Source: UBA4742 sp963734965 (GTDB lineage: Bacteria > Actinomycetota > Acidimicrobiia > Acidimicrobiales > Acidimicrobilacustridaceae). From it: DNA of 64,000 bases. Both the position numbers and the translations under genes were made by a program. The DNA is taken from assembly GCA_963734965.1 (NCBI GenBank), contig CAVTJK010000003.1, positions 1,240,001-1,304,000 of the forward strand, in the 5' to 3' direction. This document shows positions 28,313-37,724 of the stretch, piece by piece; position 1 is the first letter of the stretch, and every line of letters begins with the position of its first letter. The notes under the pieces were generated by a model. The model saw only the letters and a program-made list of their open reading frames with translations, did not search any database and was not told where the DNA came from.

Positions 28313-28467
28313 TTGGCCCTCCGGTCGGCGGAGCCTCCCTGCGGGCGCTTCGCCATCCGGGTGTCATCAGGTGAGCGGCTCCGCCGCCTGTTTGGCCCTC
28401 CGGTCGGCGGAGCCTCCCTGCGGGCGCTTCGCCATCTCGGTGTCATCAGGTGAGCGGCTCCGCCGCG
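28313..28467. repeat. Intergenic repeat, family A, two tandem copies
   Basis: Copies at 28313-28388 and 28392-28467 (79-bp period) are nearly identical, each starting TTGGCCCTCCGGTCGGCGG. Within each, GGCGGAGCC near the left end is the exact complement of GGCTCCGCC near the right end, and GGCG-CTT-CGCC forms an inner hairpin. Related copy at 15615-15689 and a partial one at 46877-46907. Confidence 0.85.
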
Positions 28468-28700
28468 TCGACGGGTCAGGTCGGGGGTCAACGGATCCTG
28501 GTGGTGGCCGTGCTACCAAAGGGGACGAGCCCGTTCGCGGAGTTTTATCGGGCAAATAGTTCACTCGCGCTGGCCATACGACCACGGTACGTGGTTAGAT
28601 GATGGGCTGCACGATTCCACGGGGCGTGGGTCGGTCGGCTCATTTTCGCTCAGTTCCCTAGCAAAACCAGCCGATAGCCCGTTGAGTAGACACATGTGGA
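28468..28700. other. Non-coding stretch before the TadE-like genes
   Basis: About 230 bp, less GC-rich than its surroundings, with no supported gene. It probably contains the promoter of the pilus genes; a TTAGAT hexamer near 28595 is a weak -10 candidate. I looked for c-di-GMP and c-di-AMP riboswitch cores and saw neither. Confidence 0.5.
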
Positions 28701-29372
28701 GTGGGGTCATGCGCAGCGATCGCCAGCGAAAGCGAGTGGAGCGAGGCGACGCCCTCGACGCGCCCGGCCCGCTGTCGTGGTGACCGGGGGACGGTCATCG
28801 CCGAGGCGGCCTTCCTGACCCCCTTCTTCGTCACCCTGATCTTCGGCATGCTCGAGTTCGGCGGCGCCTTCCGTGACTACCTGACCTCCTCCACCGGCAC
28901 GGTCAACGGTGCCCGCACGGCGGCCATCTGGGGCAACGACGCGGGAACCGACTGGTACGTCCTGAGCAACATCGTCACGGCGACGGGGGCCATGCCGTTG
29001 TCGCAGATCCAGCAGGTGATCATCTACAAGGCGACGGGCACATCGACTGGTCCGCCGGCCGGATGCCTCGCTGCGAAGACGTGCAACACCTACAGCCAGG
29101 CCGATCTCCAGGATCTGGGCACGGGCACCACGCCTCCCACGACCCCCCTCGGGGCGAACTGGGCCGCGGGCACCCACGCCGATCAGAACACCTGGATTGC
29201 CACGACCCGCGACGTGCTCGCCTCTGATCCGACGACCAACCCGGACGGGCCCGACTTCGTGGGCGTCTACATCAAGGTCATCCACCCCTGGATCACCGGA
29301 CTGTTCGGGAGCAGCATCACCTTGACCAGCAACACCGTCAGCCAGCTCGAGCCCCAGAAGCTGGCCTCATGA
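28701..29372 (+). CDS. TadE-like pilus-assembly/pseudopilin protein 1
   Basis: The TadE pattern GTVIAEAAFLTPFFVTLIFG, with a Glu near the start of a single N-terminal membrane helix, is at about residue 31-50; the rest is extracytoplasmic with cysteines (AGCLAAKTCNTYSQ). TadE-like minor pseudopilins work in Tad/Flp pilus assembly. The start is uncertain: GTG 28701 opens this frame, whereas ATG 28709 (MRSDRQRKRVERGD) in another frame looks like a better N-terminus and would need one indel before about 28780. Its stop overlaps the next gene by 4 nt. Confidence 0.8.
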   Translation: MGSCAAIASESEWSEATPSTRPARCRGDRGTVIAEAAFLTPFFVTLIFGMLEFGGAFRDYLTSSTGTVNGARTAAIWGNDAGTDWYVLSNIVTATGAMPLSQIQQVIIYKATGTSTGPPAGCLAAKTCNTYSQADLQDLGTGTTPPTTPLGANWAAGTHADQNTWIATTRDVLASDPTTNPDGPDFVGVYIKVIHPWITGLFGSSITLTSNTVSQLEPQKLAS

Positions 29373-30139
29373 GGCCCCGCAAGGCACGCCTGGCCGCGCC
29401 GGCGCCTCGCCTCAAGGGCGACGAGGGCGCCCTGATCATCGAGCTGGCGTTCGTCGCCCCGCTCATGGTCATGCTGTTGCTGGGCATCTTCGAGTTCGGC
29501 ACAGCCTGGCGCAACAAGACCATCGTGGTCAGCGCCCTCCGAGCCGCGGCCCGCATCGAATCGCAGAACCCGAAGACGGCCAACGTCGACCAGACGGCGA
29601 TCCAGACCTTCATGGCGGGCATCAGTGGACTGACCAACATGCACCTCGAGCGCATCGTGATCTACGACGCACCAGCCCTCGGGTTCGCCCCGACCAACTG
29701 CCGCACCACGGCGATCTCGGCCACGACCCTGACCCCCTTGGGTCGAGGTTCACCATCCCCGTCCACGCCCGTCGCGGGCACGAACTGCAACATCTACAAC
29801 AACGCCATGGCCTACTCCGTCGCGTCGGGCGCTCCGCCGGCCGGTGTGTTCAACAGCGCGTGCGGATCGTCGACCTGGCACCAGTTCTACTGTCCGGCCC
29901 TCCGCGCCAACACGCTGAATGGCAGCGGAGGTGGCCGCGACCTGATCGGTGTCTACGCCGAGTTCACCTACACCGATGTGACCAACCTGATCCCAGGCGG
30001 AACGATCACCTTCACCGATCAGGTTTCCTACACCGCCCAGCCGATCGGTCTGAGTCGACCCGAGGATGACGATGCCAAGCACAAGACGATCGAGCCGGCG
30101 CCGATTCCGAGGGCGAAAAGGGCTTCATCCTCGCCCTGA
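29369..30139 (+). CDS. TadE-like pilus-assembly/pseudopilin protein 2
   Basis: 256 residues as an open frame; EGALIIELAFVAPLMVML near residue 25-45 is the TadE-type N-terminal helix preceded by the basic RPRKARLAAPAPRLKGD. The extracytoplasmic part is Thr/Asn-rich. The ATG overlaps the preceding stop (ATGA), so the genes are coupled. The last 25 residues (from RPEDDDAKHK) may be out of frame: a shift just before 30066 would end the protein in a TGA overlapping the ATG of the third gene. Confidence 0.8.
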   Translation: MRPRKARLAAPAPRLKGDEGALIIELAFVAPLMVMLLLGIFEFGTAWRNKTIVVSALRAAARIESQNPKTANVDQTAIQTFMAGISGLTNMHLERIVIYDAPALGFAPTNCRTTAISATTLTPLGRGSPSPSTPVAGTNCNIYNNAMAYSVASGAPPAGVFNSACGSSTWHQFYCPALRANTLNGSGGGRDLIGVYAEFTYTDVTNLIPGGTITFTDQVSYTAQPIGLSRPEDDDAKHKTIEPAPIPRAKRASSSP

Positions 30140-31697
30140 CTGGGCTGTTGCTGATCCCGTTGGTCATCTTCACCGCCTTCGCGGTCGATCTCGGGGCGTG
30201 GTACGCGCAGAGCGGCCAAGCAGCAACGCGCCGTCGATGCCGCCTCGCTGGCCGGCGTGGTGGCCCTCCCCAGCCAGTCGAATGCCATCACCGCAGCCCG
30301 AGCCTCGCTCAAAGCCAACGGCTTCGACATGAGCAGCGTCACGTGCAACAGCGGCACGACGGTCACCTCCAGCGTTCCGTGCGCGTTCGACTTCCCGAAC
30401 GGCGCCGGCCAACAGATGACCGTCACGTTGTTCCAGCCGGCGACGCAGTACTTCTCGGGCATCGTCCTCAAGGGCGAGAGCCTCATACGCCACGCCACCG
30501 CGGTCTACAACCTCCACATCCCGCTGGGCAGCCCGACCAACACGTTCGGCAACGACCCCCGACGAGGTCTGGCGCCCAACCGAGCCTGTGGGGCGCCATC
30601 AACGGGCCGTTCAGCAATCACGAGGATGGCGACCCCTACGCAACCGAGTGCGGCGGAGAGAACGGCGGTACGGCTACGAGCTGTGGCGACCACTGACCAA
30701 CGTGGTGCGACGATCGTCAACCCGAACCCCGCAGTACAACCCCGCCGGCTACGAATGGGGCATCGACGTCCCAGCAGCCGATGCGGGCAAGTCGGTCACC
30801 GTCTCGATCTACGATCCGTCATTCGGCCCGAACAGCGCTCCTGAGCGAGGCCTATTCGGGGAACAGCACAGGCTTCGCGACCTCCTACCAGCTGTTCAAA
30901 TCGACCACCTCCTTTGCCAACGTCTCGGTCGACCAGTCGCTCGGCATGAACTCGGTCGCCAACGGTCCGTCCGGCGGATCACAGGGTCTGAACCTCTGCA
31001 CAGGTGGGACGCTCGGCTACAAGGTGTTCGCCGCCGCCTCCACGGTCGGACAGAACGCGTGGTACGACCTGTGCACCTTCACGGTGCCAAGCACATGGAA
31101 CGGTGGGATCTACCCCCTGCAGGTCAAGTCGAGTGCCATCCCTGGAGTCACCGATTCCGGCACCGGATACAACGCCTACTCGGTCCGGGCGACGACCAAT
31201 GGCTCGACCCCGATTTCGGCGTACGCGCTGAACAACCTCTCGATCTGGACACCGAGTGCGACCACGGCGCGGTTCTATCTCGCGAACATCGGCCCGCAGT
31301 ATGCCGGCCACACTCTCGTGGTCGATCTGTACGACCCTGGTGACGGCAACGCCGGCAACTACTTCATGCAGATCCTGGCCCCGCCGGCCGGAGCCCCGGC
31401 GTCGTGCCGACAACAGGGACGCCGGTCTCGTGTCTCTACTCTGATCCGAGCGCGACCATCGGAGCCACGCCGACAAATTCATCGACGGACTGCAACATCA
31501 AGACGAGGGACTCTTCGGCCGGGTCGATATACAACGAACGATGGTTGCGGGTGCAGATCACGATTCCGGGATCGGTCTGCACGACGACCTCGACCGACTG
31601 CTGGTGGTCGATCAAGTACACGTTCGGCGGCGTTCCCACCGACCGCACGGTGTGGGTGGTCAACGTGCTCGGCGACCCCGTCCACTTGATCAACTGA
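30066..31697 (+). pseudogene. TadG-like pilus-assembly protein, frame broken at six or more places
   Basis: Starting at ATG 30066, a TadG-type N-terminal helix (EGEKGFILALTGLLLIPLVI) and the motif GAWYAQ ... KQQRAVDAASLAGVV are encoded, followed by a large Ser/Thr/Asn-rich extracytoplasmic domain that ends WWSIKYTFGGVPTDRTVWVV. Coherent protein sequence passes between frames near 30090, 30220, 30556, 30695, 30725, 30840 and 31402. At least two breaks lie at C runs (30555-30559 and about 30725) where one more C restores the frame. Joined length about 530 residues. Anchors or exports Tad pilus components. Likely intact in the organism if the breaks are consensus errors. Confidence 0.75.
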
Positions 31698-31728
31698 TCC
31701 GGTCGCGATCGCGGACGTTTCGAATCTG

Positions 31729-31761
31729 TTGACTGGGGCGGCCTGCGGGCCGCCCTAGTCT
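31729..31761 (+). promoter_or_regulatory. obgE promoter with GC-rich palindrome
   Basis: TAGTCT (31756-31761) lies 6 nt before the obgE ATG. TTGACT at 31729-31734 is a -35-like element but 21 bp away; in between GGGCGGCC and GGCCGCCC form a perfect 8-bp stem with a TGCG loop (about 31736-31755). The stem may end transcription of the pilus genes or act as an operator. Confidence 0.5.
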
Positions 31762-31767
31762 TGCGTC

Positions 31768-33078
31768 ATGTCCGGCTTCGTCGACGAGTGCCAGCTCAAC
31801 GTGCGGGGCGGCGATGGCGGGGCCGGCTGCGTGTCGACTCGACGTGAGGCCCATGTGCCCAAGGGGGGGCCCGACGGCGGCGACGGCGGACATGGCGGCG
31901 ACGTGTGGCTGGTGGCCGACCGGAACGTGGCTTCGCTCCTGGCCTTCCGCGACCACCCCCATCGGCGGGCGCCCAGCGGCACCCACGGCCAGGGCAAGAA
32001 GAAGCACGGGGCGCGGGGTAACGACCTCTTGGTGGCCGTGCCCGAGGGCACCGAGGTCCGCGACCGCGACGGTGTGCTGCTGGCCGACCTGGTCCACGCC
32101 GGCGACCGGTGGCTGGCCGCCGCGGGCGGTCAGGGCGGCAAGGGCAACGCCCGGTTCCTCTCGAACCGCCGCCGAGCCCCGTCCTTCGCCGAGCAGGGCG
32201 AGCGCGGCGAGGAGCGGTGGTTGCAGCTCGAGCTCAAGCTGATGGCCGACGTGGCGCTGGTCGGCTTCCCCAACGTGGGCAAGAGCACCCTCATCTCGCG
32301 CATCTCGGCGGCCAAGCCCAAGATCGCCGACTACCCCTTCACCACGCTCGAGCCCAACCTCGGCGTGGTGCGCTCCGACGACGACGAGTTCGTGGTCGCC
32401 GACATCCCCGGCCTGATCGAGGGCGCGAGCGAGGGCCGGGGGTTGGGTCACCAGTTCCTGCGTCACATCGAGCGGGCCCGGGTGCTGGCCCTGATGGTCG
32501 ATCTGGCCGAAGGCACGACCCAGCCGGCGCCCGCCGATCAGGAGCGGATCCTGCTGCGCGAGCTGGGCCGCTACCGACCCGACCTGCTCGACCGGCCGCG
32601 GGTGGTGATCGGGTCACGCCTCGATGTCGCCGGCGACCGGGTTGCCCGGCGGGCCGCGGCGATGTCGAGGCCCGACGAGCGTGACGACGGGTCCGATGAA
32701 CCGGTCCGAGGAGGCATCGACGTGGCCATTTCGGCCATGACCGGCGACGGGCTGCCCGAGCTCGTGGGCCGGCTGGGGGCCGAGGTGAGCCGCGCGCGCG
32801 AGACCGAGCCGGCGGCCGAAGGGTTCGTGATCCATCGTCCCGTCGGCGAGGGCATCCGCATCGAACGAGGCGACGACGGCAGCTTCCACGTCGTAGGTCG
32901 CCAGGCCGAGCGGGCGGTGGCCTTGTCGGATCTCACCAACCCCGACGCCCTCGACTACGCCCACTTCAGGCTGCGCAAGCTCGGCGTCGACCAGGCCCTG
33001 GCCCGAGCGGGCGCGTCCGAGGGGGATCTGGTGACCATCGGCGCCCTCAGCTTCACCTATGAGCCGGACGGGGGCTGA
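31768..33078 (+). CDS. obgE: GTPase ObgE/CgtA
   Basis: 436 residues. Glycine-rich Obg domain (GGDGGAGCVSTRRE, GGPDGGDGGHGGDVW) at 1-158, GTPase domain with G1 GFPNVGKST near 167, G3 DIPGLIEGA, and a C-terminal OCT domain (EGFVIHRPVGEGIRIERGDD, ALDYAHFRLRKLGVDQAL). Ribosome-assembly and stringent-response GTPase. The G4 NKxD motif is not obvious; the expected place reads VVIGSRLDVAG, i.e. GSRLD instead of NKID, worth checking. Leaderless-type start. Followed by proB after 3 nt. Confidence 0.94.
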   Translation: MSGFVDECQLNVRGGDGGAGCVSTRREAHVPKGGPDGGDGGHGGDVWLVADRNVASLLAFRDHPHRRAPSGTHGQGKKKHGARGNDLLVAVPEGTEVRDRDGVLLADLVHAGDRWLAAAGGQGGKGNARFLSNRRRAPSFAEQGERGEERWLQLELKLMADVALVGFPNVGKSTLISRISAAKPKIADYPFTTLEPNLGVVRSDDDEFVVADIPGLIEGASEGRGLGHQFLRHIERARVLALMVDLAEGTTQPAPADQERILLRELGRYRPDLLDRPRVVIGSRLDVAGDRVARRAAAMSRPDERDDGSDEPVRGGIDVAISAMTGDGLPELVGRLGAEVSRARETEPAAEGFVIHRPVGEGIRIERGDDGSFHVVGRQAERAVALSDLTNPDALDYAHFRLRKLGVDQALARAGASEGDLVTIGALSFTYEPDGG

Positions 33079-33081
33079 CGC

Positions 33082-34191
33082 GTGGCAGACGACACGACGA
33101 TCGTCGTGGTCAAGGTCGGCACGTCCTCGATCACCGACGGTCACGGCGAGATCGTCCGCGGCGCCATCGACAAGCTGTGCGCCGACGTCGCCCGCGTGCG
33201 CGCCGAGGGCTACCAGGTCGTCATCGTGACCTCCGGCGCGATCGCGGCCGGCCTGCCCCTGCTCGGACTCGGCGGCGACCGGCGTCCCCGCGATCCGGTC
33301 ACGCTGCAGGCCGTGTCGGCCGTCGGCCAGATCCGGTTGATGGACGTCTACCACGATGCGCTGGCCGCCCACGGTCTGATCGCCGGCCAGGTGCTCATCG
33401 CCCGGCTCGACTTCGTCGATCGCCGTCAGTACCTGCACGCCCGGGGGATGCTCTCGCGCATGCTCGAGCTCGGCGTCGTCCCGGTCGTCAACGAGAACGA
33501 CGCCATCGCCGACGACGAGATCCGCTTCGGTGACAACGATCGGATCGCCGCGCTGGTGGCCCATCTCATCGGGGCCGACACCCTCGTGTTGCTCACCGAT
33601 ACACCGGGTCTGCTCACGGCCGACCCTCGGCTGGACGAGAGCGCCTCGCTGATCGAGGAGATCGTCGAGGTCGACCACGAGCTCGAGGGGTTGGCCGGGG
33701 GCGCAGGCACGGCCCGGGGCAGCGGCGGGATGACCACCAAGATCGCCGCGGCCAAGATCGCCTCGTGGTCAGGAGTGCGGACCGTGATCGCCGACGCGGG
33801 GCGGGCCGACGTGGTCGTCGACGCCGTGGCCGGCACCGCCGGGGTCGGCACCGTCGTGTTGCCCCGCAGTCGCCGCCTGCCCGCCCGCAAGCTCTGGATC
33901 GCCTTCGCCGTCGGGTCCCAGGGCGTCATCACCGTCGACGACGGGGCCCGGCTGGCGCTGCTCCGCGGCGGGACCTCGCTGCTGGCCGCCGGCGTCACCG
34001 GCGCCCTCGGCTCCTTCGACGCCGACGATGCCGTCGAGGTGGCCGGCCCCGACGGGGTCGTGTTCGCCAAGGGCCTCAGCCGCCTCGACGCCGGCGGGGT
34101 GAAGGACGTCGCTGGTCGGCGCAGCACCGAGATGGCTGATGGGACGCCGGCGTGGGTCATCCACCGCGACGATCTGGTGATGCTCCCCTAG
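33082..34191 (+). CDS. proB: Glutamate 5-kinase
   Basis: 369 residues: amino-acid-kinase fold (VVKVGTSSITD at the start, VTSGAIAAGLPLLG, VVNENDAIADDEIRFGDND, GTARGSGGMTTKIAAAKIA) and a C-terminal PUA domain from about 270. First step of proline synthesis from glutamate. GTG start 3 nt after obgE, so co-transcribed with it, the usual actinobacterial order; proA lies 5.5 kb away rather than adjacent. Confidence 0.95.
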   Translation: MADDTTIVVVKVGTSSITDGHGEIVRGAIDKLCADVARVRAEGYQVVIVTSGAIAAGLPLLGLGGDRRPRDPVTLQAVSAVGQIRLMDVYHDALAAHGLIAGQVLIARLDFVDRRQYLHARGMLSRMLELGVVPVVNENDAIADDEIRFGDNDRIAALVAHLIGADTLVLLTDTPGLLTADPRLDESASLIEEIVEVDHELEGLAGGAGTARGSGGMTTKIAAAKIASWSGVRTVIADAGRADVVVDAVAGTAGVGTVVLPRSRRLPARKLWIAFAVGSQGVITVDDGARLALLRGGTSLLAAGVTGALGSFDADDAVEVAGPDGVVFAKGLSRLDAGGVKDVAGRRSTEMADGTPAWVIHRDDLVMLP

Positions 34192-34208
34192 ACCGATCCA
34201 ACCGTCCC

Positions 34209-34318
34209 AACCTGTGCCGCAACGCGCGCCTGGGGACTCACTTCACGGCACAGGTTCGCCCGGTCACCCGTTCCTGTGCCGCAACGCGCGCCTGGGGACT
34301 CACTTCACGGCACAGGTT
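34209..34318. repeat. Palindromic repeat, family C, two identical copies
   Basis: A 48-bp unit beginning CCTGTGCCGCAACGCGCGCC and ending CGGCACAGGTTCG occurs at 34211 and 34273 with 62-bp period and no visible mismatch. Its ends (AACCTGTGCCG and CGGCACAGGTT) are inverted repeats, so each unit folds. It fills the gap between convergent proB and pspA and may serve as a terminator for both. Confidence 0.85.
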
Positions 34319-34339
34319 CGGCGTGGCGGAGCGAGTAGG

Positions 34340-35191
34340 TCAGGCGGTTTCGGGCTTGGCCGGCTCGGCCGCCGCGGTCGCCGTCGAGGTGTCACCGCTG
34401 GCCAGCGCCTCGGTGTTGACGGTGGCCGCTTCCTCGAGCAGCTTCTGGGCGTCGGCCTCGCTCGGCGGCAGGCCCAGCTGGGTGCGGATCTCGGCCAGCC
34501 GCTCCTGGGCCTGGTTGTCCATCGTCGCCGCCTCGATCTCGAGCATGCGATCGCTCACGTTGCTCGTGCCGAGCTCAGCCACGCCCTTGGCCTTGGCGTA
34601 GCGCGCCTCGATCTTGTCGCGGATCTCGTTGAAGCTCGGGACGTCTTCGCCCACGGCCTCGCCGAGCGAGCTCATGGCCGTGTTCATCTGCTCCTGCATC
34701 TTGGCCTGGTCGAGCTGGCTCAGGAGCTTCTGGCGCTCGGCCAGCTTGGACTGCAGCGCCGTCGCGTTCTGGGCCACGGCCGCTTTGGCCTGCTGGGCGG
34801 CCTGTGAGGACTGCAAGACGATGGCCTTGGTGTCATCGATCTCGTTCTCCATGGCGATCAGCCGGTTGGCGAAGGCCTCGGCGGCGGCGCCGTACTCGGT
34901 CGCCTTGGCCGTGTCGCCGTCGTTGCTGGCCCGATCGGCCATGAGCACTGCTTGGCGGGTGTTGGTCGTCAGCTTCTCGTACTCGCCCATCTGCCGATTG
35001 AGGCGGAGCTCGGCCTGCTTCTGGTTGGCGATGACGTTGGCGGCTTGATCCTTGAGCCGCTTGTGCTGATCCTGGGCCTCGCCGATCGCCTGCTCGAGCT
35101 GGACCTTCGGATCGGCCCGCTCGGCGAAGCGGCTGTCGGATTTGGCCGTGTAGTACTTGATGCGGCGCTTGATCGAAGTCAGCAGACCCAT
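34340..35191 (-). CDS. pspA: PspA/IM30-family membrane-stress protein
   Basis: 283 residues, almost wholly helical and predicted coiled coil (QAIGEAQDQHKRLKDQAANV, AELRLNRQMGEYEKL, ENEIDDTKAIVLQSSQ), the ESCRT-III-like PspA fold, with a short Ala/Thr-rich end. Binds and stabilises the cytoplasmic membrane. TAGTCT on the minus strand (35198-35203) is 6 nt before the ATG. Divergent from murJ across 96 bp, so lipid-II flipping and membrane-stress response may share regulation. Confidence 0.9.
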   Translation of the reverse strand: MGLLTSIKRRIKYYTAKSDSRFAERADPKVQLEQAIGEAQDQHKRLKDQAANVIANQKQAELRLNRQMGEYEKLTTNTRQAVLMADRASNDGDTAKATEYGAAAEAFANRLIAMENEIDDTKAIVLQSSQAAQQAKAAVAQNATALQSKLAERQKLLSQLDQAKMQEQMNTAMSSLGEAVGEDVPSFNEIRDKIEARYAKAKGVAELGTSNVSDRMLEIEAATMDNQAQERLAEIRTQLGLPPSEADAQKLLEEAATVNTEALASGDTSTATAAAEPAKPETA

Positions 35192-35197
35192 CCAGTC

Positions 35198-35281
35198 AGA
35201 CTACTGCCACCTCAGGCCGATGGAAGCGGCACGGCTGCCGATCGAGGCCAGCGCGGCCGGGTCCGGGGCGCCATCTACGCT
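35198..35281. promoter_or_regulatory. Divergent leaderless promoters of pspA and murJ
   Basis: Minus strand: TAGTCT (35198-35203) 6 nt before the pspA ATG. Plus strand: TACGCT (35276-35281) 6 nt before the murJ ATG. Neither gene has a Shine-Dalgarno, so the upstream regions overlap in the 72 bp between the hexamers. Confidence 0.5.
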
Positions 35282-35287
35282 GGTCTG

Positions 35288-36907
35288 ATGCAGACGGGGT
35301 CCGGCCAGACCGATGGAGCCGCCCTCGTCCGCTCGAGCGGTGTCGTCGCCCTCGGCACCGGTCTGAGCCGGATCTCGGGCCTGTTCCGCACCATCGCGAC
35401 GGCCATCGTGCTCGGGACGGTCGGCGTCGGGGCCGCCTACAACCTGGCCAACAACACCCCGAACATGATCTACGACCTGCTGCTCGGCGGCGTCCTGTCG
35501 GCGACGCTCGTGCCCGTCCTCGTGGCGAACCGCGAGCGCGACGACGACGCCGGCACCGACGCCGTCTTGACGGTGGCCACCGTCTTCCTGGTCGTGATCA
35601 CGGTCATCGCCATCCTGATCGCGCCGTTCATCGTCCACCTCTACGGCGTCATCGCCCACGCCGGGCCCCACCCGCCCACCGGCGACGAGGAGCAGCTGGC
35701 CACCCTCCTGCTCCGGCTCTTCGCGCCCCAGGTGCTGTTCTACGGCCTGGCCACCCTCGGCAGCGCCCTGCTCAACGCCCATCGGCGCTTCGCCGCCGCC
35801 GCCTTTGCCCCTGTCGTCAACAACGTCCTGCTCATCTGCGTGCTGATCGCCGCGGGCCGGATCCTGACCCACGACTCCACGGTCGCCCAGGTCGAGGCCG
35901 ACACCTTCCTGGTGATGCTGCTCGGGCTGGGGACCACGGCCGGGATCGCGGCCATGGCCCTGGTGCTGTGGCCGGCGATCACGATGGCCAAGATCCCGGT
36001 GCGCTGGCGCTTCGACGTGCGCCACCCGGCCGTGCGGCAAGTCGCCCGCCTCTCGGGCTGGACCCTCGGCTACGTGGTCGTCAACCAGATCACGCTGTTC
36101 GTCATCATCTCGCTCGCCTTCAGCACCCCGGGCGGGGGCGGCGTGTCGGCGTGGACCTACGCCTACCAGTTCTTCCAGCTGCCCTATGGCGTGTTCACCG
36201 TGTCGGTCATGACCGCGTTCACTCCCGAGCTGGCCAGCCTGGCGACCGAGAAGGCCTGGCACCGCTTCCAAGACCGGTTCCTCTTCGGGGTGCGGCTGAT
36301 CGTCCTGCTCCTGCTGCCGGCGACGGTGGTGCTGCTGCTACTGGCCCGGCCGGTTGTGTCAGTGCTGCTGTCCTATGGGCACTTCCACGCGGCCGACGCG
36401 CGGATCACCGCCGCCACCGTGGCCGGTCTGGCCTGGGGGATCGTCGGGTTCTCGATGTACCTCTACGTCCTGCGCGGCTTCTATGCCCTGCGCGACACAC
36501 GGACACCGTTCATGATCAACCTGGTCGAGAACGCGTTGACGCTGGTGTTCGCGTTCGTCCTCGTGAGCGTGACCAAGTCGGGCGTCGAGGGGTTGGCCTG
36601 GGCGTGGTCGCTGGCCTACATCATCTCGGCGGTGCTGGCGTTCCTCGTGCTCCGCCATCGGGTCGGGCCCTTCGGATTCGCGCTCGCGGTGCGCACGACC
36701 GTCCCCGTGTCACGGATGGTCGTGGCCGCCGCCGCCATGGCCGTCGTCGTGGGGATCGTCGCCCACCTGACGGCTCCGACCGGAGCGGGCGCATGGTTCG
36801 CCGTCTTCGTCGGCGGCGGGCTCGGGTTGGCCGTCTACTGGGCCCTGCTCCAGGTCATGAGGGTGCCCGAGATCCGCGAGATCCCCCGACTCGTCGGTCG
36901 TCGCTGA
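35288..36907 (+). CDS. murJ: Lipid II flippase MurJ
   Basis: 539 residues with about 14 membrane helices of the MVF/MOP superfamily; conserved GTGLSRISGLFRTIATA near the N-terminus, NLANNTPNMIYDLLLGGVLSATLVP, and FYALRDTRTPFMIN in the second half. Flips lipid II for peptidoglycan synthesis. The frame is open upstream through pspA (shadow); ATG 35288 has the TANNNT hexamer at the right distance and gives the family N-terminus. No C-terminal pseudokinase domain as in mycobacteria. Confidence 0.93.
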   Translation: MQTGSGQTDGAALVRSSGVVALGTGLSRISGLFRTIATAIVLGTVGVGAAYNLANNTPNMIYDLLLGGVLSATLVPVLVANRERDDDAGTDAVLTVATVFLVVITVIAILIAPFIVHLYGVIAHAGPHPPTGDEEQLATLLLRLFAPQVLFYGLATLGSALLNAHRRFAAAAFAPVVNNVLLICVLIAAGRILTHDSTVAQVEADTFLVMLLGLGTTAGIAAMALVLWPAITMAKIPVRWRFDVRHPAVRQVARLSGWTLGYVVVNQITLFVIISLAFSTPGGGGVSAWTYAYQFFQLPYGVFTVSVMTAFTPELASLATEKAWHRFQDRFLFGVRLIVLLLLPATVVLLLLARPVVSVLLSYGHFHAADARITAATVAGLAWGIVGFSMYLYVLRGFYALRDTRTPFMINLVENALTLVFAFVLVSVTKSGVEGLAWAWSLAYIISAVLAFLVLRHRVGPFGFALAVRTTVPVSRMVVAAAAMAVVVGIVAHLTAPTGAGAWFAVFVGGGLGLAVYWALLQVMRVPEIREIPRLVGRR

Positions 36908-37000
36908 CCGGCGCCGCCACCGGCTGGACATTCGCGGAAGTCGCGGCGCAGGCGCGGCTCTGACCCCCCGGGCGCTCCCGGTGGCTGCCACCATGAGACG

Positions 37001-37711
<711 letters not shown>

Positions 37712-37724
37712 GCGGGTCCCGGTC

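Noticed and set aside
28313..28467. CRISPR-like repeats
   Set aside because: Only two copies, 76-bp units with 3-bp gaps and no spacers; related copies are dispersed, so this is an intergenic repeat family.
28468..28700. Riboswitch before the tad genes
   Set aside because: Neither the c-di-GMP nor the c-di-AMP core sequence could be found, and no consistent stem arrangement was seen.
34209..34318. CRISPR-like repeats or a tRNA remnant
   Set aside because: Two identical 48-bp palindromic units with a 14-bp gap; no array and no cloverleaf.
34952..35287. N-terminal extension of MurJ by 112 residues
   Set aside because: That stretch is antisense to pspA; the ATG at 35288 has the promoter hexamer and the family N-terminus.
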